Shown here: piece after piece, positions 9,314 through 21,760 of the stretch
How positions within the stretch are numbered: the first letter of the stretch is position 1
Layout: the number at the start of each line of letters is the position of its first letter
From: Lathyrus oleraceus
Lineage: Eukaryota > Streptophyta > Magnoliopsida > Fabales > Fabaceae
Length of the DNA stretch: 64,000 nucleotides
NCBI RefSeq assembly: GCF_024323335.1
Contig: NC_066582.1
Span: 89,648,944 to 89,712,943, forward strand
Direction of reading: 5' to 3'
Translations under genes and position numbers: made by a program
Notes under the pieces: model-generated
What the model was told of the DNA's origin: nothing
Seen by the model: the letters and a program-made list of their open reading frames with translations, nothing else
The model's database searches: none

Positions 9314-11984
9314 AGCTTCCCACCGGCCTGAACAAGCAGAACAACTCCCAACAAAGAGTCAAGAAACGAAGTCCGTTGCTTTGAATGAAGGCGATCATTA
9401 TTCCATTTTTACCGTTTTGCATTCTTGTAATTTGTTCTTGATTGTTTAAGTACTGTATGCTTTAAAACATTGTTATTTTTATTTGGTTTTGTTAATGGGA
9501 TGATTATGCATGCTTTGAATCAATCTTTCATATTCACTCATCTATCACATTTGCAAATCACAAACACATACTTTTCCACTTTACCTCCTTTATCACACTA
9601 TTGTTAGCAAATGTTGGAAGGAGGATGACGAAAACGAAATACTCATAATTGCTGATCGTATGCTTTTGATTAAAACCCTGCTAATGATGTACAGGCATTG
9701 TTTCAAAATCCCGAAACACTGGAGAGATAAGGAGTTAATCCCTAGTCAACCACTTCGAGCCTAGAAGTAGGAGTTTTTAGGATCTACAAACCCTTACGCT
9801 TAACTTGGGGCAGGGTAGTGTTCAGTTGATTTGACTACACATTCAAATTACAAGATGAAATATCCCATATAAGGATCAACCATATGACATTCCTCACACA
9901 CACCCTGAAGTGTCGAAGGAACCATACAAATCCAAATTTTATGTCGGTTGTTCTTCAATGACCAATGACTTGGCAGTCACAATTTCCACACAAAAAAAAA
10001 TCAAAGAAAGAGCCTGCTAAGTCGAACACCTTAAAAGGAGACTTAGGCAAAAAACAGGGGCAATCCCGATGGATTAAAGCTTCAAACAAAGTGGTCCATG
10101 CAAAAATTAGGGATCAAAACAAAAATTGAAAGAGACAATGAAAGTCTCCAACAAAACAAAACAAGATTTAGTTACCACCATACCAAAATCAAAGGGTCAC
10201 CGACATCCAAAAAACGAAATAAGGTGGCTGCCATTCCAAGAGACCTTGAATCACCATCTTTATCCTTACACCTGCAAAAGACGAATGTGTGTGAATTATT
10301 TGAACATAGGATTGGAGATCATCATGAAGAAGGGGTGGGTTAAAATAAACTTTGAGCCTTATATCCTTTTGTTTCAATAACCATGAACCAAGCCACATTA
10401 CAACCTTCAAAAGACCTAATTGAAGTAGGGTTTATTTTGAAAGCATATTACAGCAAGGTTGAGTAAACTAACTCCGAAAGATTTACTAATATTCTATTCT
10501 CACTATATCACTCACACGCTAGCTAAAATCAGCACCGCGTTTGGACTCATGGTCCATTCGTCACACACTACCACAACACTCAAAATGAATGATTGTTTTT
10601 CAAAACTTGCATAATTGTTACATTAAAATCACCATTTCTTGGATAACAATTCTTAATTGTCAGTCAGTATTTAACATCAAGAAAATTCCAACAAGGGGCA
10701 ATTCAAGAGGCACTTGATCGTTGATGCTGACACGAATCAAAATCATCTCATAATCCTATGGATCAGGGGTACGACATTTTTTTGATCATGTCGACCTAAG
10801 AAGCAGTAAGTATAAGACAAATCTCCAAGCATCAGTTGATCAGGGAGGAAAAACACTTTAGTACTCTGTCCGTCTGGGGCAAATCCCCAAAGGCTAATCA
10901 GGGGCAGACCATTGCAAGATTCAGGAGTTGGGAAGAACAGACTCAGACCACGTCCTCGGATAACCATTCCCAAGGTTTCCTTTCAAGGAGAATTCCTTTG
11001 AACACCCTACAATCAGGGGCAAGACGAGTTGCAAGGGGCAAGTTCCCTTCATATCTTCAAGTCAGTCAAGCAGATTACGTCAGACACTAGTAACTGCTTG
11101 AATTCACAACAAAAATGTTGATAGTCCATACCAGTACAACAAGAATCCTTAGGGCACGTCAAAGGCATAATCACCATGCGTTGATCACGTCGTTATGCTC
11201 AGTCACAGGCTGGCCAAATACTTCAGAAGAAGAACTGGGATCTTCTCAAAGACAAATACACAATACATCAGCAAGAGATCAAACTTGGGGCACCAGGAGT
11301 ATCCCTATCCGTTGTTTGATCATCACATCATCAACTACCGAGTGTCGGGAAGTCAGATCCTTTCACCAATCAAATGTTTAATCCACAGTGACAATTACCA
11401 GAAAAACCAAAGCCCACCTTGGTGGCACCCACACAAAAACAAATACAACCAACACTGGTTTCCACAAAATACATCTCCTTTGAAAGGGGGGCCAATCCCA
11501 AACAAACCAATCATTCTTTTCATTCAAACATGCATCACATGCATCACATGCATCACCTCATACATAACACATACACATCATTCATGTACATAACACGAAT
11601 CAAAATCCAAGGTTTAGTTGTGGGCATCCAGGCCAACCCTCAATCGAGTCATTGTCACTTTTTCTAAGTGAATTCCTACCTTATCATCGGGCGTTCCCCA
11701 TTGAGTTGCATCCTTCAACCTTTTGTTGATAAGATCTTATCCTCAGATAAGTCAACCATTGTTTCTTTAAACACTTGCCTTGTTTCGCGTTGAGCATTCC
11801 TCAACGAGTCGTTTCCTGTAACCTTTTGTTGACAGAAACTACACCTCCCCATAGAGTATTTGTTTTGCAACCTTTTGTTGTCAACACCCCAAGCGAGTCT
11901 TACCCAGCAATTTTCCAATGCTACCCAACAAATCGGGTTTACTGAACTTTGACAGTAGCCTTATTTTTCCAATGTTTTTCCCAC
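9314..11984 (+). other. non-coding interior and 3' UTR of element 2
   Basis: No reading frame matches a known retrotransposon protein. The part at 9395-9610 is AT-rich and resembles the pro-RT intron and linker of related elements. At about 10005-10120 lie hairpins such as CTAAGTC...GACTTAG, followed by GCAAAAA, like the string downstream of integrase in elements 1, 3 and M. From 10740 to 11700 the text is punctuated by GGGGCA words. At 11715-11930 the motif CAACCTTTTGTTG recurs, a possible forerunner of the array that follows. Confidence 0.55.
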
Positions 11985-14440
11985 TATCATCCTTTTGGTG
12001 AAAGTCCATTGAGGAATAATATTAATCATCACCCTGTTTACGATCACCGTTATCCTTTTGGTAATGGTAAATCCTTGACATTTGTGATCTTACCGCCATC
12101 CTTTCGGTATCGAAGATCCTTGGAGTTTTGGTTCAACCTTCATCCTTTTGGTGAATGGCGACCTCTTATTATTAAAACTTTTATCATCCTTTTGGTGATA
12201 ACAAGTTTTGTGGTTTGATCTTACCGTCATCCTTTTGGTGTCGGCGATCCTTGTGGTGATAAGGATCATTGTCATTTTGGTTCAATCATCATCCTTTTGG
12301 TGATGACGTCCAGTTTAATCTAAAATCATCCTTTTGGTGATAGAGATTATGGGGTTTGGTTTAAGCTATCATCCTTTTGGTGATGGTGACATTTGAAAAG
12401 TCCAATCCCACTGTCATCCTTTTGGTGTCAGCAATATTTGAAGTTATTATAACTTATTATCATCCTTTTGGTGGTAACAAGTTTTGAAGTTATGATCTCA
12501 CCTTCATCCTTTTGGTGATGGTGATTGTGGATTCATTATCATCCTTTTGGTGATAACGAGTTCTGTTCTTTGTAATACCTTCATCCTTTTGGTGATTGTG
12601 ACTATTGACTTATTATCATCCTTTTGGTGGTAACAAGTTCTGTTGTTTGTAGTACCTTCATCCTTTTGGTGATGGTGACTATTGACTTATTATCATTCTT
12701 TTGGGGATAACAAGTTTTGTTGATTGGTCTTACCTTCATCCTTTTGGTGACGGTGACCATTTGAGTTATGGGCTCATTATCATCCTTTTGGTGATAACGA
12801 GTTTTGTTTTGATCTTACCCTCATCCTTTTGGTGATGGCGATCATTGAGTCTGTTTCAGCTTATTATCATCCTTTTGGTGATAACAAGTTTTGAAGTTTT
12901 GTCCTTATTATCATCCTTTTGGTGATAACAAGTTCGGTTTGTTTGATCTTACTGTCATCCTTTTGGTGTCAGTGATATTTAAGGTTATTGACTTATTATC
13001 ATCCTTTTGGTGATAACAAGTTTGTGTCTTGATCCTACCTTCATCCTTTTGGTGATGGTGATCAATTGCGTGTGTGCTTATTATCATCCTTTTGGTGATA
13101 ACAAGTTTTTGTCTTGATCGTACCTTCATCCTTTTGGTGATGGTGATCAATTGTGTTGTGTGCTTATTATCATCCTTTTGGTGGTAACAAGTTTTGTCGT
13201 TTGACAATACCTTCATCCTTTTGGTGATGGTGATTGTTGACTTATTATCATCCTTTTGGTGATAACAAGTTTGTGTCTTGATCCTACCTTCATCCTTTTG
13301 GTGATGGTGATCAACTGTGTTGTGTGCTTTTTATCATCCTTTTGGTGGTAACAAGTTTTGTCGTTTGACAATACCTTTATCCTTTTGGTGATGGTGATTG
13401 TTGACTTATTATCATCCTTTTGGTGATAACAAGTTTTTGTCTTGATCCTACCTTCATCCTTTTGGTGATGGTGATCAATTGCGTTGTGTACTTATTATCA
13501 TCCTTTTGGTGGTAAAAAGTTTTATCGTTTGACAATACCTTCATCCTTTTGGTGATGGTGATTGTTAGCTTATTATCATCCTTTTGGTGATAACAAGTGT
13601 TTGTCTTGATCTTACCTTCATCCTTTTGGTGATGGTGATCATTTGAGTCTATGTCGACTTATTATCGTCCTTTTGGCGATAACAAGTTTTGTCTTTTAAT
13701 TATACCATCATCCTTTTGGTGATGGTGATTGTTGACTTATTATCATCCTTTTGGTGATAACAAGGTTTTGTTTTGATCTTACTATCATCCTTTTGGTGAT
13801 GGGGATCCTTTGAGTTGTGTGACTTATTATCATCCTTTTGGTGGTAACAAGTTTTATCTTGTATCATACCTTCACCCTTTTGGTGATGGTGATCATTGAG
13901 TTTCGACTTATTATCATCCTTTTGGTGATAACAAGTTTGTTGTGTGATTATACCTTCATCATTTTGGTGATGGTGATCATTGAAGTTATTTGACTTCTTA
14001 TCATCCTTTTGGTGATAACAAGCTTTGTTGTTGGATCGTACCTTCATCCTTTTGGTGACGGTGATCTTTGAAGTTGATGAGTCAACTATCATCCTTTTGG
14101 TGATAACCTTGGTACTATACTCTTAGTAATGGGAAACTTTATCAGAATAACCATCGTCCTTTTGGTGGCGGACATCATCCCTTTGGTGATGAAAATCTTT
14201 GAATTATGTCTGACTGTCCTCCTTTAGGTGATAGCGAGATTTTACCATCATCCTTTTGGTGATGGCGATCTTTGTTGTAGCCACTGTAACCATCATCCTT
14301 TTGGTGATGACTACTTTTGGAAGCTCGGTTTATCCATCATCCTTTTGGTGATGACAATCCTGACAATCATGATGAACTACTATCATCCTTTTGGTGATAG
14401 CAATTCCTATTGTCATTCTTTTGGTGCCAAGAAACATGTC
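11985..14440 (+). repeat. tandem CCTTTTGG hairpin array (3' UTR satellite of element 2)
   Basis: Some 50-60 imperfect units of about 30-50 bp centre on TCATCCTTTTGGTGA. The flanks of the core form inverted repeats that differ from unit to unit but stay paired: TTATCA/TGATAA, CTATCA/TGATAG, ACCATCA/TGATGGT, and at 13655-13682 TTATCG/CGATAA, with CC-TTTT-GG at the tip. Unit types alternate (TTATCA type, then a CTTCA or CATCA type). Reading frames inside are by-products of the repeat. Tandem arrays in this position are known for pea Ogre elements (hypervariable 3' UTR). Confidence 0.9.
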
Positions 14441-14679
14441 CCACATTTGTCTTTACATCATATACGACCTGTGCAAGATTTGAATGTCGACTCGAGGGTT
14501 GGCATCGATTTGGGCATTCTACCCCATTACCTTGGTGTTGTTAGAATCCATTGCATTTTCTTTATGCATTTCTCCATTGCATTTCAAAGGACAAAATTTG
14601 GGTCTTTTCGTATTTAATTACCTTCCACCACGAATGTATAAGGACTGTCGTCATTCTTACCTTCTAGTTCAAGTTAATT

Positions 14680-14692
14680 AAATAGGGGCAGC
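14680..14692 (+). promoter_or_regulatory. polypurine tract of element 2
   Basis: AAATAGGGGCAGC immediately precedes the 3' LTR start. Elements 1, 3 and M carry GAATAGGGGCAGC in the same place. This is the plus-strand DNA priming site. Confidence 0.85.
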
Positions 14693-17414
14693 TCTCATAC
14701 CCCAATTTTGTCCGGGCATATTTAAATTTTCACAGAATTGATTTCATTTTATTTTTGCATCATATGCATAGCATTACATACATTGCATCATGAATAACAC
14801 CTGAAATGTCAGTCAGAATGAATTTATTTGAGAATACAGAAAAATCGGTTGAATCGTTAAAATTTGAGGAAATAGGGTATTTTTCAATAAATATGTTTTG
14901 TGCTGACAATTTTAGTGTGACCGGTTCAATTTTCCGAACAAATTTATACTCGTTTTCTATTTCTAATTGGTCAACAGTTTTGTTTAGTTATTTGATTAAA
15001 ACAATTAAAATTTATTTAAGTCAAATATTAATTAGAATTTGTTTTTATGATTCTACTGTTTTTTAAGTAAATAATAATTATAAAAAAATTTGTGCATTGG
15101 ATTCCCTTCCACTTCTCTCATGCCACGCGTCCCTCTCATATCTCTCACTCATACTCCTCACGTTTCTTCCTAAATCTTTAACGGACACTCACACCTCACA
15201 CTAACAATAATGACAAAAATCCTCACAAATCTCTCTGACCTCACTCTCCACGCCTACCCACTATTTCTCCCACCCTCTCATATTCCTCACAAGACGCTCA
15301 CAACAGAAAATCTCTCATAGAAAAAAACCTCACAGACCCTCACCTTCAGCCGCCTCACTGATAGAGCGCCCTCCACTCTCTTCAAAACCCAGATGCCACC
15401 ACCAAACCACCACCTTCAATCTCCTTCAACCACTACCAAACCCTAAATCCACCTCTCCTTCAGCTCCAATCACCTTCACAAAACCCACCGACGAAACCCC
15501 CTAAACAACCCTCAAACCACCATCTTCCACTCACCGACCGGAAACCCCAACTGTCACTGACCGCGACCCACCAAATCAACAACCCTCATCTCACCGCCGT
15601 CACCTCCTTGGGTATCTCCTCCTACCTCATCTCAACCTAAACACTCTTCTTTCAAACCACCGTTAAACCACATCTAATCCACTCAAACAACCCACCACCG
15701 AGTAAGCTTTCATCGCAATGGAATAACACAAATCCCTGGTCCAGCAAGCGAATTCGTCAAGCTTTCTTCCAAGTTTGGCAGGTGTGATCAGCAATCGATT
15801 TGGTCCTAAGTGGATTTACTGTTCGATAAGCATTAGAGACGCTATGCTTCCATGTGTTAGATTTGTATTGCTGGTCTCGTGCGATCTATGTACATTCGAC
15901 AAGGGTGCTGCATTTTTTTGGGTTATTTGATGTTGTTGGTAGTTACTGCTTTTATATCAGTTGGATTTAGCGTAAAAAATAACAACAACAACAACAACGC
16001 TCCCCAGCTGCCTTAACAACAACTCAAGAAGCTAAGCAATCTTTAAGATCAAGGATAAACTCGACATTCTGCAACAACAAAATCGAGCAGCGACATTCGA
16101 TTCGGTAACATTTCGGTGTGTGTTGTAAGTTTTGTTTTTTCATACAGTTTGTTTCATTGGTGAAGAAGTTTTGTTTTATTTTATTCAAATGATATTATGC
16201 TGGAAATTCTGTAAATATTATGTTGTTGATAATGTCGTCTTTAACTGAGTTTCAAACACCGTTTCCCTGCCAATTGTTCATATGATGTTTTCTGTTGAAC
16301 TCAGAATTGAGTATGGCCTAATTAGATGTCAGATTGTTTACGTTTTAGGTTGATTTTTCCAGAATGGTTATCAGCATGAGAAAGATGGGAATTCTTTTCA
16401 CGCGTCTGGGAAAAGAATGAACATTGATTGTGTTCCAATTCTTTCTATATTTTTACTATTATTTATAAAGTAATTGTTATGTTTATGATTTAGGCTTCAA
16501 GTAATTAAGATTGGGCCCTAAGTTTCATCTATATACCACTTCGGCCCAGCATAATATGTGCATTATGGACTTAGTACGCTTGGTTTGAGCCCAGTCGGTT
16601 TTGTGCATCTTGTTGAATTAACTTTGCAAATATATTAATAATGTTTATGATGCTATTATTGCATTCAATTTCGAATTATGGACTCGACAATTTCATGTCG
16701 TTAGACCACCAAATTCTGATACATCAATTATACATTCTTCACCGTGTTTCGATCTCACATGTGACATTCCAATTCAATTGTCGCCATGTATAAACCGGTT
16801 CTTAAGCACATTTTGTTACCAATTCAATTTTTATAAATTAACGTTGTCACTATTTTGTTTTCATAAAATAAAAATATTATTAATTGAACTTTTGTTTGAT
16901 TAATTCTTTTTAATTAATTAATTTTAATTAACTTAATTATTTGAGATAATTAAATAATTTTGATAATTAATCTTAATTAATTCAATTAATCAACTTAACT
17001 AAAATTTGATAACAATTAAAGGATTTTCTTTCCCATCATCATTTCATAATCATGATCTATTCAATTTCAATTCATCATCAACACAAACCAATTTCGAAAA
17101 GCACAAATCATATAATTCTCGATTTAACATCGAGCCCATTTTTAAAACACCCTTGTAAGTCGATTGCTCTTCGCATCGCCATCAACCTCACAAAGCTTAC
17201 TCTTGGGCTTCCTTACAATGAAACCTACTTGGTTATTGATTAATCGAGTAGAAGAAATAATACACTAAATAAAATTCATTTCATTCATTTCATGAACTCA
17301 AACCATTTTCCAAATCATTCAACTTCTAAAAGATTTTTCTTTTAAACATAAACCTTGGGATGAAAAGGAGAATAGTAAGCTTCCGCTTTACTATCTCTCG
17401 ACTATTCGAATATT

Positions 17415-18156
17415 TGGCGTACGCCATATTGCTCGGATTTTCGTCATTCAAATAAAACCCTTTCAATCAATACACTCCTCAAAACCTTTTAACATTAATT
17501 TTGAACGAAAAGGAGAATAGTGAGCATCCGCTTCATTATCTCTCGATTAATCGAATAATTGGCGTACGCCATATTGCTCGGATTATCGTCATTCAAATAA
17601 AAACCATAATCATACAATTTCAAATTATTTCTACAAATTCCAAATCCTTTTAATTCCATATTTCAGATGAAAAGGAGAATAGTGAGCATCCGCTTCATTA
17701 TCTCTCGATTATTCGAATAATTGGCGTACGCCATATTGCTCGAATCTTCGTCATTAAATCAAAACCACAATCGAATAAATCCAAACCTACCATTTCAAAT
17801 TCAAACTACCTTCGCAAATCACATACAAACATCTAAACATATCTTTACAATATAAACTTCGGACGATAAAAGAGGGGAGGCGTACGCCTCGCCCTCTCTC
17901 GACTATTTGAATAATTGGCATACGCCATATTGCACAAATTATCGACTTCCGACTAAAACACGTTAAATAAACTTGGATAAAAGAATAAGGGGCGTACGCC
18001 TCATTATTATTTGAATAAGCAAGTAGAAGGCGTACGCCTCACTACCGTGCGTATTCAACATCCACAAACAAACTTTCAAAATAATTCGAACGAAAAGGGA
18101 CTAGAAGGCGGACGCCTTATTATTCCTCGAAAGAATTGGATAATTGGTGTACACCA
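17415..18156 (+). repeat. block of TGGCGTACGCCA palindromes in element 2 LTR
   Basis: An imperfect unit of about 145-165 bp recurs (near 17363, 17509 and 17671, with a diverged unit near 17866). Palindromes lie at 17415-17426, 17560-17571, 17722-17733, 17877-17890 (GAGGCGTACGCCTC), 17991-18000, 18028-18039, 18105-18118 (arms AAGGCG/CGCCTT) and 18145-18156 (TGGTGTACACCA). The last has changed both arms symmetrically. A half-changed form TGGCATACGCCA lies near 17916. Confidence 0.8.
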
Positions 18157-18431
18157 TATTGCTCAATCTTTCGTCGTTCTCCAAAAACATCTCAAACAAA
18201 TCAAACCTAACTTCTTGCCCCCGCGCGATCGAAACCAAACCAAAACACCTAAACACGTCAATTCAACTTGCCACCCCCGCGTGACCAAAACCTCTTCAAA
18301 AGAACACTGTCAATCCTTTCTAATGCGCACAATAAACCAGTGCTAGAGCCTCCACCGAGAGTAGACAAGCCAGCGTTTAGCCGTTAGAACGCCGACCTAC
18401 ACAGTCGTTCATCAAACAAAACACACCAATT

Positions 18432-18520
18432 ATTCGTAGTAGCCCGAACTACGAATGCTCTGATTTCCTTATTGCACCATAAGGATACGTAGGTAGGAGA
18501 TTGCTGTATCTTTGCGAGCA
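18432..18520 (+). other. triple-stem module, element 2 LTR
   Basis: H0 is ATTCGTAGT/ACTACGAAT (18432-18456), then CTCTGAT, H1 TCCTTAT-TGCACC-ATAAGGA (18466-18485), TACGTAGG, H2 AGAT/ATCT (18498-18511), then GCGAGCA. The unpaired words CTCTGAT, TACGTAGG and GCGAGC are the same as in the other LTR families, while the stems differ and remain paired. Confidence 0.65.
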
Positions 18521-18650
18521 CACTAATAAAAAAACCTCCCCATTTCCCCTCCTGAGGTCTTCATCCACATCTATTATCAACTCTAAACACTCAAAGCAAG
18601 CAAGTAACAGTCAATTAACAGTCAAATAGAAAAATCAGACTAAAAGGTTC

Positions 18651-18698
18651 CCGTTGAGTACAACGGACGTGAGGGGTGCTAATACCTTCCCCTTGCGT
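18651..18698 (+). other. terminal double-hairpin RNA candidate, element 2 LTR
   Basis: CCGTTG-AGTA-CAACGG (18651-18666) is followed by helix ACGTG/TGCGT (18667-18671 with 18694-18698, including G-T wobbles) enclosing GGTG-CTAA-TACC. Compared with element 1, stem pair 5 of the first hairpin changed from C-G to T-A. Confidence 0.75.
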
Positions 18699-18878
18699 AA
18701 TCGACTCCCGAACCCAAATATGGTTGCGACGACCATTATTCTGATATTTCTAAAGGTTTTCTCGATATTTTCCTATTCCTTGATTGGGATAAATAAAGTT
18801 CGGTGGCGACTCTGTTTCGAACAACATTTTTTCGCGTTCCTTCGCGAGGGATCGCATTATCATTTTTGAGGTGCGACA

Positions 18879-18883
18879 CTCGG
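18879..18883. repeat. TSD CTCGG, right copy (element 2)
   Basis: This is the second copy of the 5-bp duplication; element 1 sequence resumes at 18884. Confidence 0.9.
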
Positions 18884-19084
18884 GTATATCACGTGGGCGA
18901 TATGGTGTTGAAAATGATCCTTCCTCCTCAGAACGATTGCAGGGGCAAGTGGACACACATTTATGAAGGTCCATTCGTGGTCAAAAAGGTTTTATCTGGC
19001 GGAGCCTTGTTGTTGACGACCATGGATGGCGAGGACTTTCCATCCCCTGTGAATGCAAACACAGTTAAAAAATACTTCGTATAA
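18884..19084 (+). pseudogene. integrase C-terminal tail of element 1, 3' piece
   Basis: Continuing the frame interrupted at 8939, it reads MVLKMILPPQND, then GKWTHIYEGPFVVKK, DGEDFPSPVNANTVKKYFV and a stop at 19082-19084. The GKW.(P/H).YEGP(F/Y)VVK block is the chromodomain-less C-terminal end of Tat-type integrases. Element 3 has the same tail at 48699-48959 and M a damaged one at 31659-31957. This segment is open. Confidence 0.82.
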
Positions 19085-19300
19085 GAGACCCGCTGGACGA
19101 AAAGAATAAAATAGTCTAGGCAAAGATGGGCATCCCGGCGAACCATAAAAAATGAAAAAAGGTTCGGGCAAAAATTAGGGATAAAAAAGAAAAATTGTAC
19201 ACCCGGCAAGTCGAAAACCTGAAAAGGCGACTTGGGCAAAAAAGTGAATCCCGGTGGACTGAAAACCCGAAAGGGCGGTCCAGGCAAAAGAGGGATTGAA
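19085..19300 (+). other. hairpin string downstream of integrase (element 1)
   Basis: Four consecutive stem-loops: CTGGAC/GTCTAG (one G-T pair), CGAACC/GGTTCG, CAAGTCG/CGACTTG and TGGAC/GTCCA. Each is followed by GGCAAAA-like sequence. Element 3 has the same series with other stem bases (48961-49175) and M a three-member version (31478-31658, minus). Confidence 0.65.
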
Positions 19301-21064
19301 ACGAACAACTGCGTCTAGCATGATCGTTTGCTTTGGTTAAGATGACATGGATAATCCCCGGTAGGGATCAGTCAGAAGCGTCTTGTTCAGAAGGCAGAAA
19401 GCACGGAGAGTCTGAGGACATATGGGGTGTAACCGAGTTGGAACTCGATGAGATCACGGTTTCTCATTGCCATTAGGATAGATTTTTCCTTTTGTGCGCA
19501 ATTACCTCTTTTCAGGAATTGCTTCCTGTGTATTGCTCAGTTTCGAGCCACACCTTTTTCAATCAATAAAATGCATATTCATTCAAATAATTTTGTTTTT
19601 GTTTTCATAACCGCTTTGATTGCAAAAACATCAGTTTATTTTGATAAAGAATCTTTGCATTTTGAGACATGGAGATCCCTTCCAATGCATGTTTATAAGA
19701 TTGAAAACTTGAAATCTTATTCGGAAGGTTGAGTGACCCAAGCGTTGAAATTTTGGCACGCCTGGAGCACGTTTGTATCTAACGATCTCTTTTACAGGTG
19801 CTGTTAGGTATTTTCACTCACTTGCAGGTGGTGATGTGAAGCTTTTTGACAAAAGATCCCCGTGTAGTCCAATCAGGGACAAGGGATTGAAGAATGGTGA
19901 AAAACGGCGAAAGAAGTGTGGCGATCCTGGAGGGTTAATCAAGAAGACTCTTCAAAGTCTGAGGACTGGAAAGTTGATACCAATTTAAGGAGTTCGATCT
20001 CCGCGGAGTACGGAGAAGTCGAGAATACAAGGTGATGAATCAGAAAAGTCCAGACGAGCCTAGGAGCTCTCAAAAGTGGAAAGCTGACACTGTGGTTAGA
20101 TATTGAATACCAGGGTTCGACGAGTCGACGGGTGTTCTGTGCCAGACTTTCCTGGTTTCCCCAAGCAGAGTTGGGATTGTTACCTCCCCAGCAGATTCAA
20201 GGTTTGTGTCTTCCCTAACAGAGTCGGGATTGTTATCTCCCCAGTAGGTTTTAGATCGGTGTTTCCTCAGCAGCCAGGCCTGAAGGTTGCTATTTCCCCA
20301 ACGGAGGTGTTTATTGGTAGTTGTCTCCCCTAGCACGGAGGAGCTTGTTAGTTCCGCAGCAAGTCGAAGATTGTTGTTTTCCCCGCAGAGCGCGTTGGTG
20401 GTTTCTTCCCCAGTGAAGTCCCCAAGCAGATCGGGTTCAGTGGAGGTCATCCCGGGTGAGGGTGGTCCTTTCCCCAACAGCAGTGCTATTCCCCAGCAGG
20501 GTGGAGATCGGAGTGTTATTGAGTTCCTCAGCATAGTGCCTCGAGCTCCCCAGAAGAGTCCCTTGAGGGGATATTTTTTATGCATTCATCATTTAGATAA
20601 GCATAGCATATTGCATAGCAAATTGCGTAGCATTTCCTTGATTATGGAGCATTACGTTAAAAAATCATCATGCATCAGAATTGCAAGCATAAGCTAGTCT
20701 CAAAGTCGTGGTTACCGTTTGAGAGGTGGTTTCGCCAGAAGGTGAAGATGTTACTCTGAGGAGTCTGGCATCATGACGTCAGAACAATAGTATTCCCCAG
20801 TAGTGCGATATTGGAGGAAGGATTTCTGTCGGGCGGAGATGGAAATGATAATCCAAGAAGTTTTGGGGTTCAAGAAAAGCAAAAAAAGAAAGAAAAAGAG
20901 AAAGAGAATAATCCCCAGTTGAGCATAATTTGTTCGTTCACAATGGATTAAGCAGGGATGGCACGCTCATGACTTGGTATCCCCGGCATGGGTCGTTGGC
21001 ACGCGTGCCGCCTCATTTATCATTGTTCCTTATTTCTGCCGGTGTTGACAGGCATAAAAGGTTT
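19301..21064 (+). other. 3' UTR of element 1, non-array part
   Basis: Non-coding. CCCAGCAG and TTCCCCAG words recur between 20140 and 20560 (for example CCCCAAGCAGA, CCCCAGTAGG). Element 3 shows the same vocabulary at 49700-50220 (CCCCAGCAGA), as does M on the minus strand at 29600-30960. Open frames here (for example 20287-20697) have no recognisable domain and are treated as chance. Confidence 0.55.
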
Positions 21065-21760
21065 CCGGTGTTCAGGCTGAGGTGGGTATTCAGACCAGAT
21101 TTTCTGATGTTCAGATCGAAGAAGCTTCCGAAGTTCAGATCGATGCAGCTTGCGGCATTCAAGCCAGGTTTCCGGTGTTTAGGCCGAGGTGGGTATTCAG
21201 ACCAGATTTTTCGATGTTCAGATCGAAGAAGCTTCCGAAGTTCAGATCGATGCAGCTTGCGGCATTCAGGTTAGGTTTCCGGTGTTCAGGCCGAGGTGGG
21301 TATTCAGACCAGATTTTCCGATGTTCAGATCGAAGAAGCTTCCGAAGTTCAGATCGATGCAACTTGCGGCATTGAGGTTAGGTTTCCGGTGTTCAGGCCG
21401 AGGTGGGTATTCAGACCAGATTTTCCGATGTTCAGATCGAAGAAGCTTCTGAAGTTCAGATCGATGCAGCTTGCGGCATTCAGGCCAGGTTTCCTGTGTT
21501 CAGGCCGAGGTGGGTATTCAGACCAGATTTTCCGATGTTCAGATCGAAGAAGCTTCCTAAGTTCAGATCGATGCAACTTGCGACATTCAGGCCAGGTTTC
21601 CGGTGTTCAGGCCGAGGTGGGTATTCAGACCAGATTTTCCGATGTTCAGATCGAAGAAGCTTCCGAAGTTCAGATCGATGCAGCTTGCGGCATTCAAGCC
21701 AGGTTTCCGGTGTTCAGGCCGAGGTAGGTATTCAGACCAGTTTCCGATTTTCAGATCGAA
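21065..21760 (+). repeat. 107-bp tandem repeat in element 1 3' UTR
   Basis: About 6.4 units of 107 bp. The word GGTGGGTATTCAGACC recurs at 21082, 21189, 21296, 21403, 21510 and 21617, always 107 apart. Units are nearly identical apart from scattered changes such as GCTTGCGGCATTC versus ACTTGCGACATTC. Because 107 is not a multiple of 3, the array is open in several frames. Confidence 0.93.

Larger units (their letters stand above)
8940..18878 (+). mobile_element. Element 2: non-autonomous Ogre-like LTR element nested in element 1
   Basis: It begins TGTCATACCCC and ends GCGACA, flanked by CTCGG duplications. The 5' LTR is reduced to about 209 bp. The 3' LTR is 4186 bp (14693-18878) and preceded by a PPT. 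The interior holds only a scrap of gag, non-coding sequence and a 2.4-kb tandem hairpin array. No RT, RNase H or integrase is recognisable, so it is a deletion derivative. The PBS was lost with most of the 5' LTR. Confidence 0.88.
14693..18878 (+). repeat. 3' LTR of element 2
   Basis: It starts TCTCATACCCC (TG mutated to TC compared with 8940) and ends GCGACA. Contents: a pyrimidine-rich stretch (15100-15660), a low-complexity AT region (16830-17000), a block of palindromes (17415-18156), one triple-stem module (18432-18520), the terminal double-hairpin (18651-18698) and the PBS-like TGGCGACTCTG (18804-18814). No gene is seen. Confidence 0.88.

Noticed and set aside
11985..14440. CRISPR-like look of the array: repeated short word with variable spacers
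   Set aside because: Repeats are imperfect, spacers are themselves related, there are no cas genes, and it lies between a gag relic and PPT of a plant retrotransposon.
14484..18880. Possible host gene in the pyrimidine-rich and AT-rich region of element 2 3' LTR
   Set aside because: The whole interval lies between PPT and a TSD-bounded LTR end, and no frame longer than about 110 codons or any domain is visible.
21065..21760. Open frames of 70-140 codons over the 107-bp array, suggesting a repeat protein
   Set aside because: A non-multiple-of-3 repeat without stops is open in all frames; there is no start context, domain or neighbour to support a protein.
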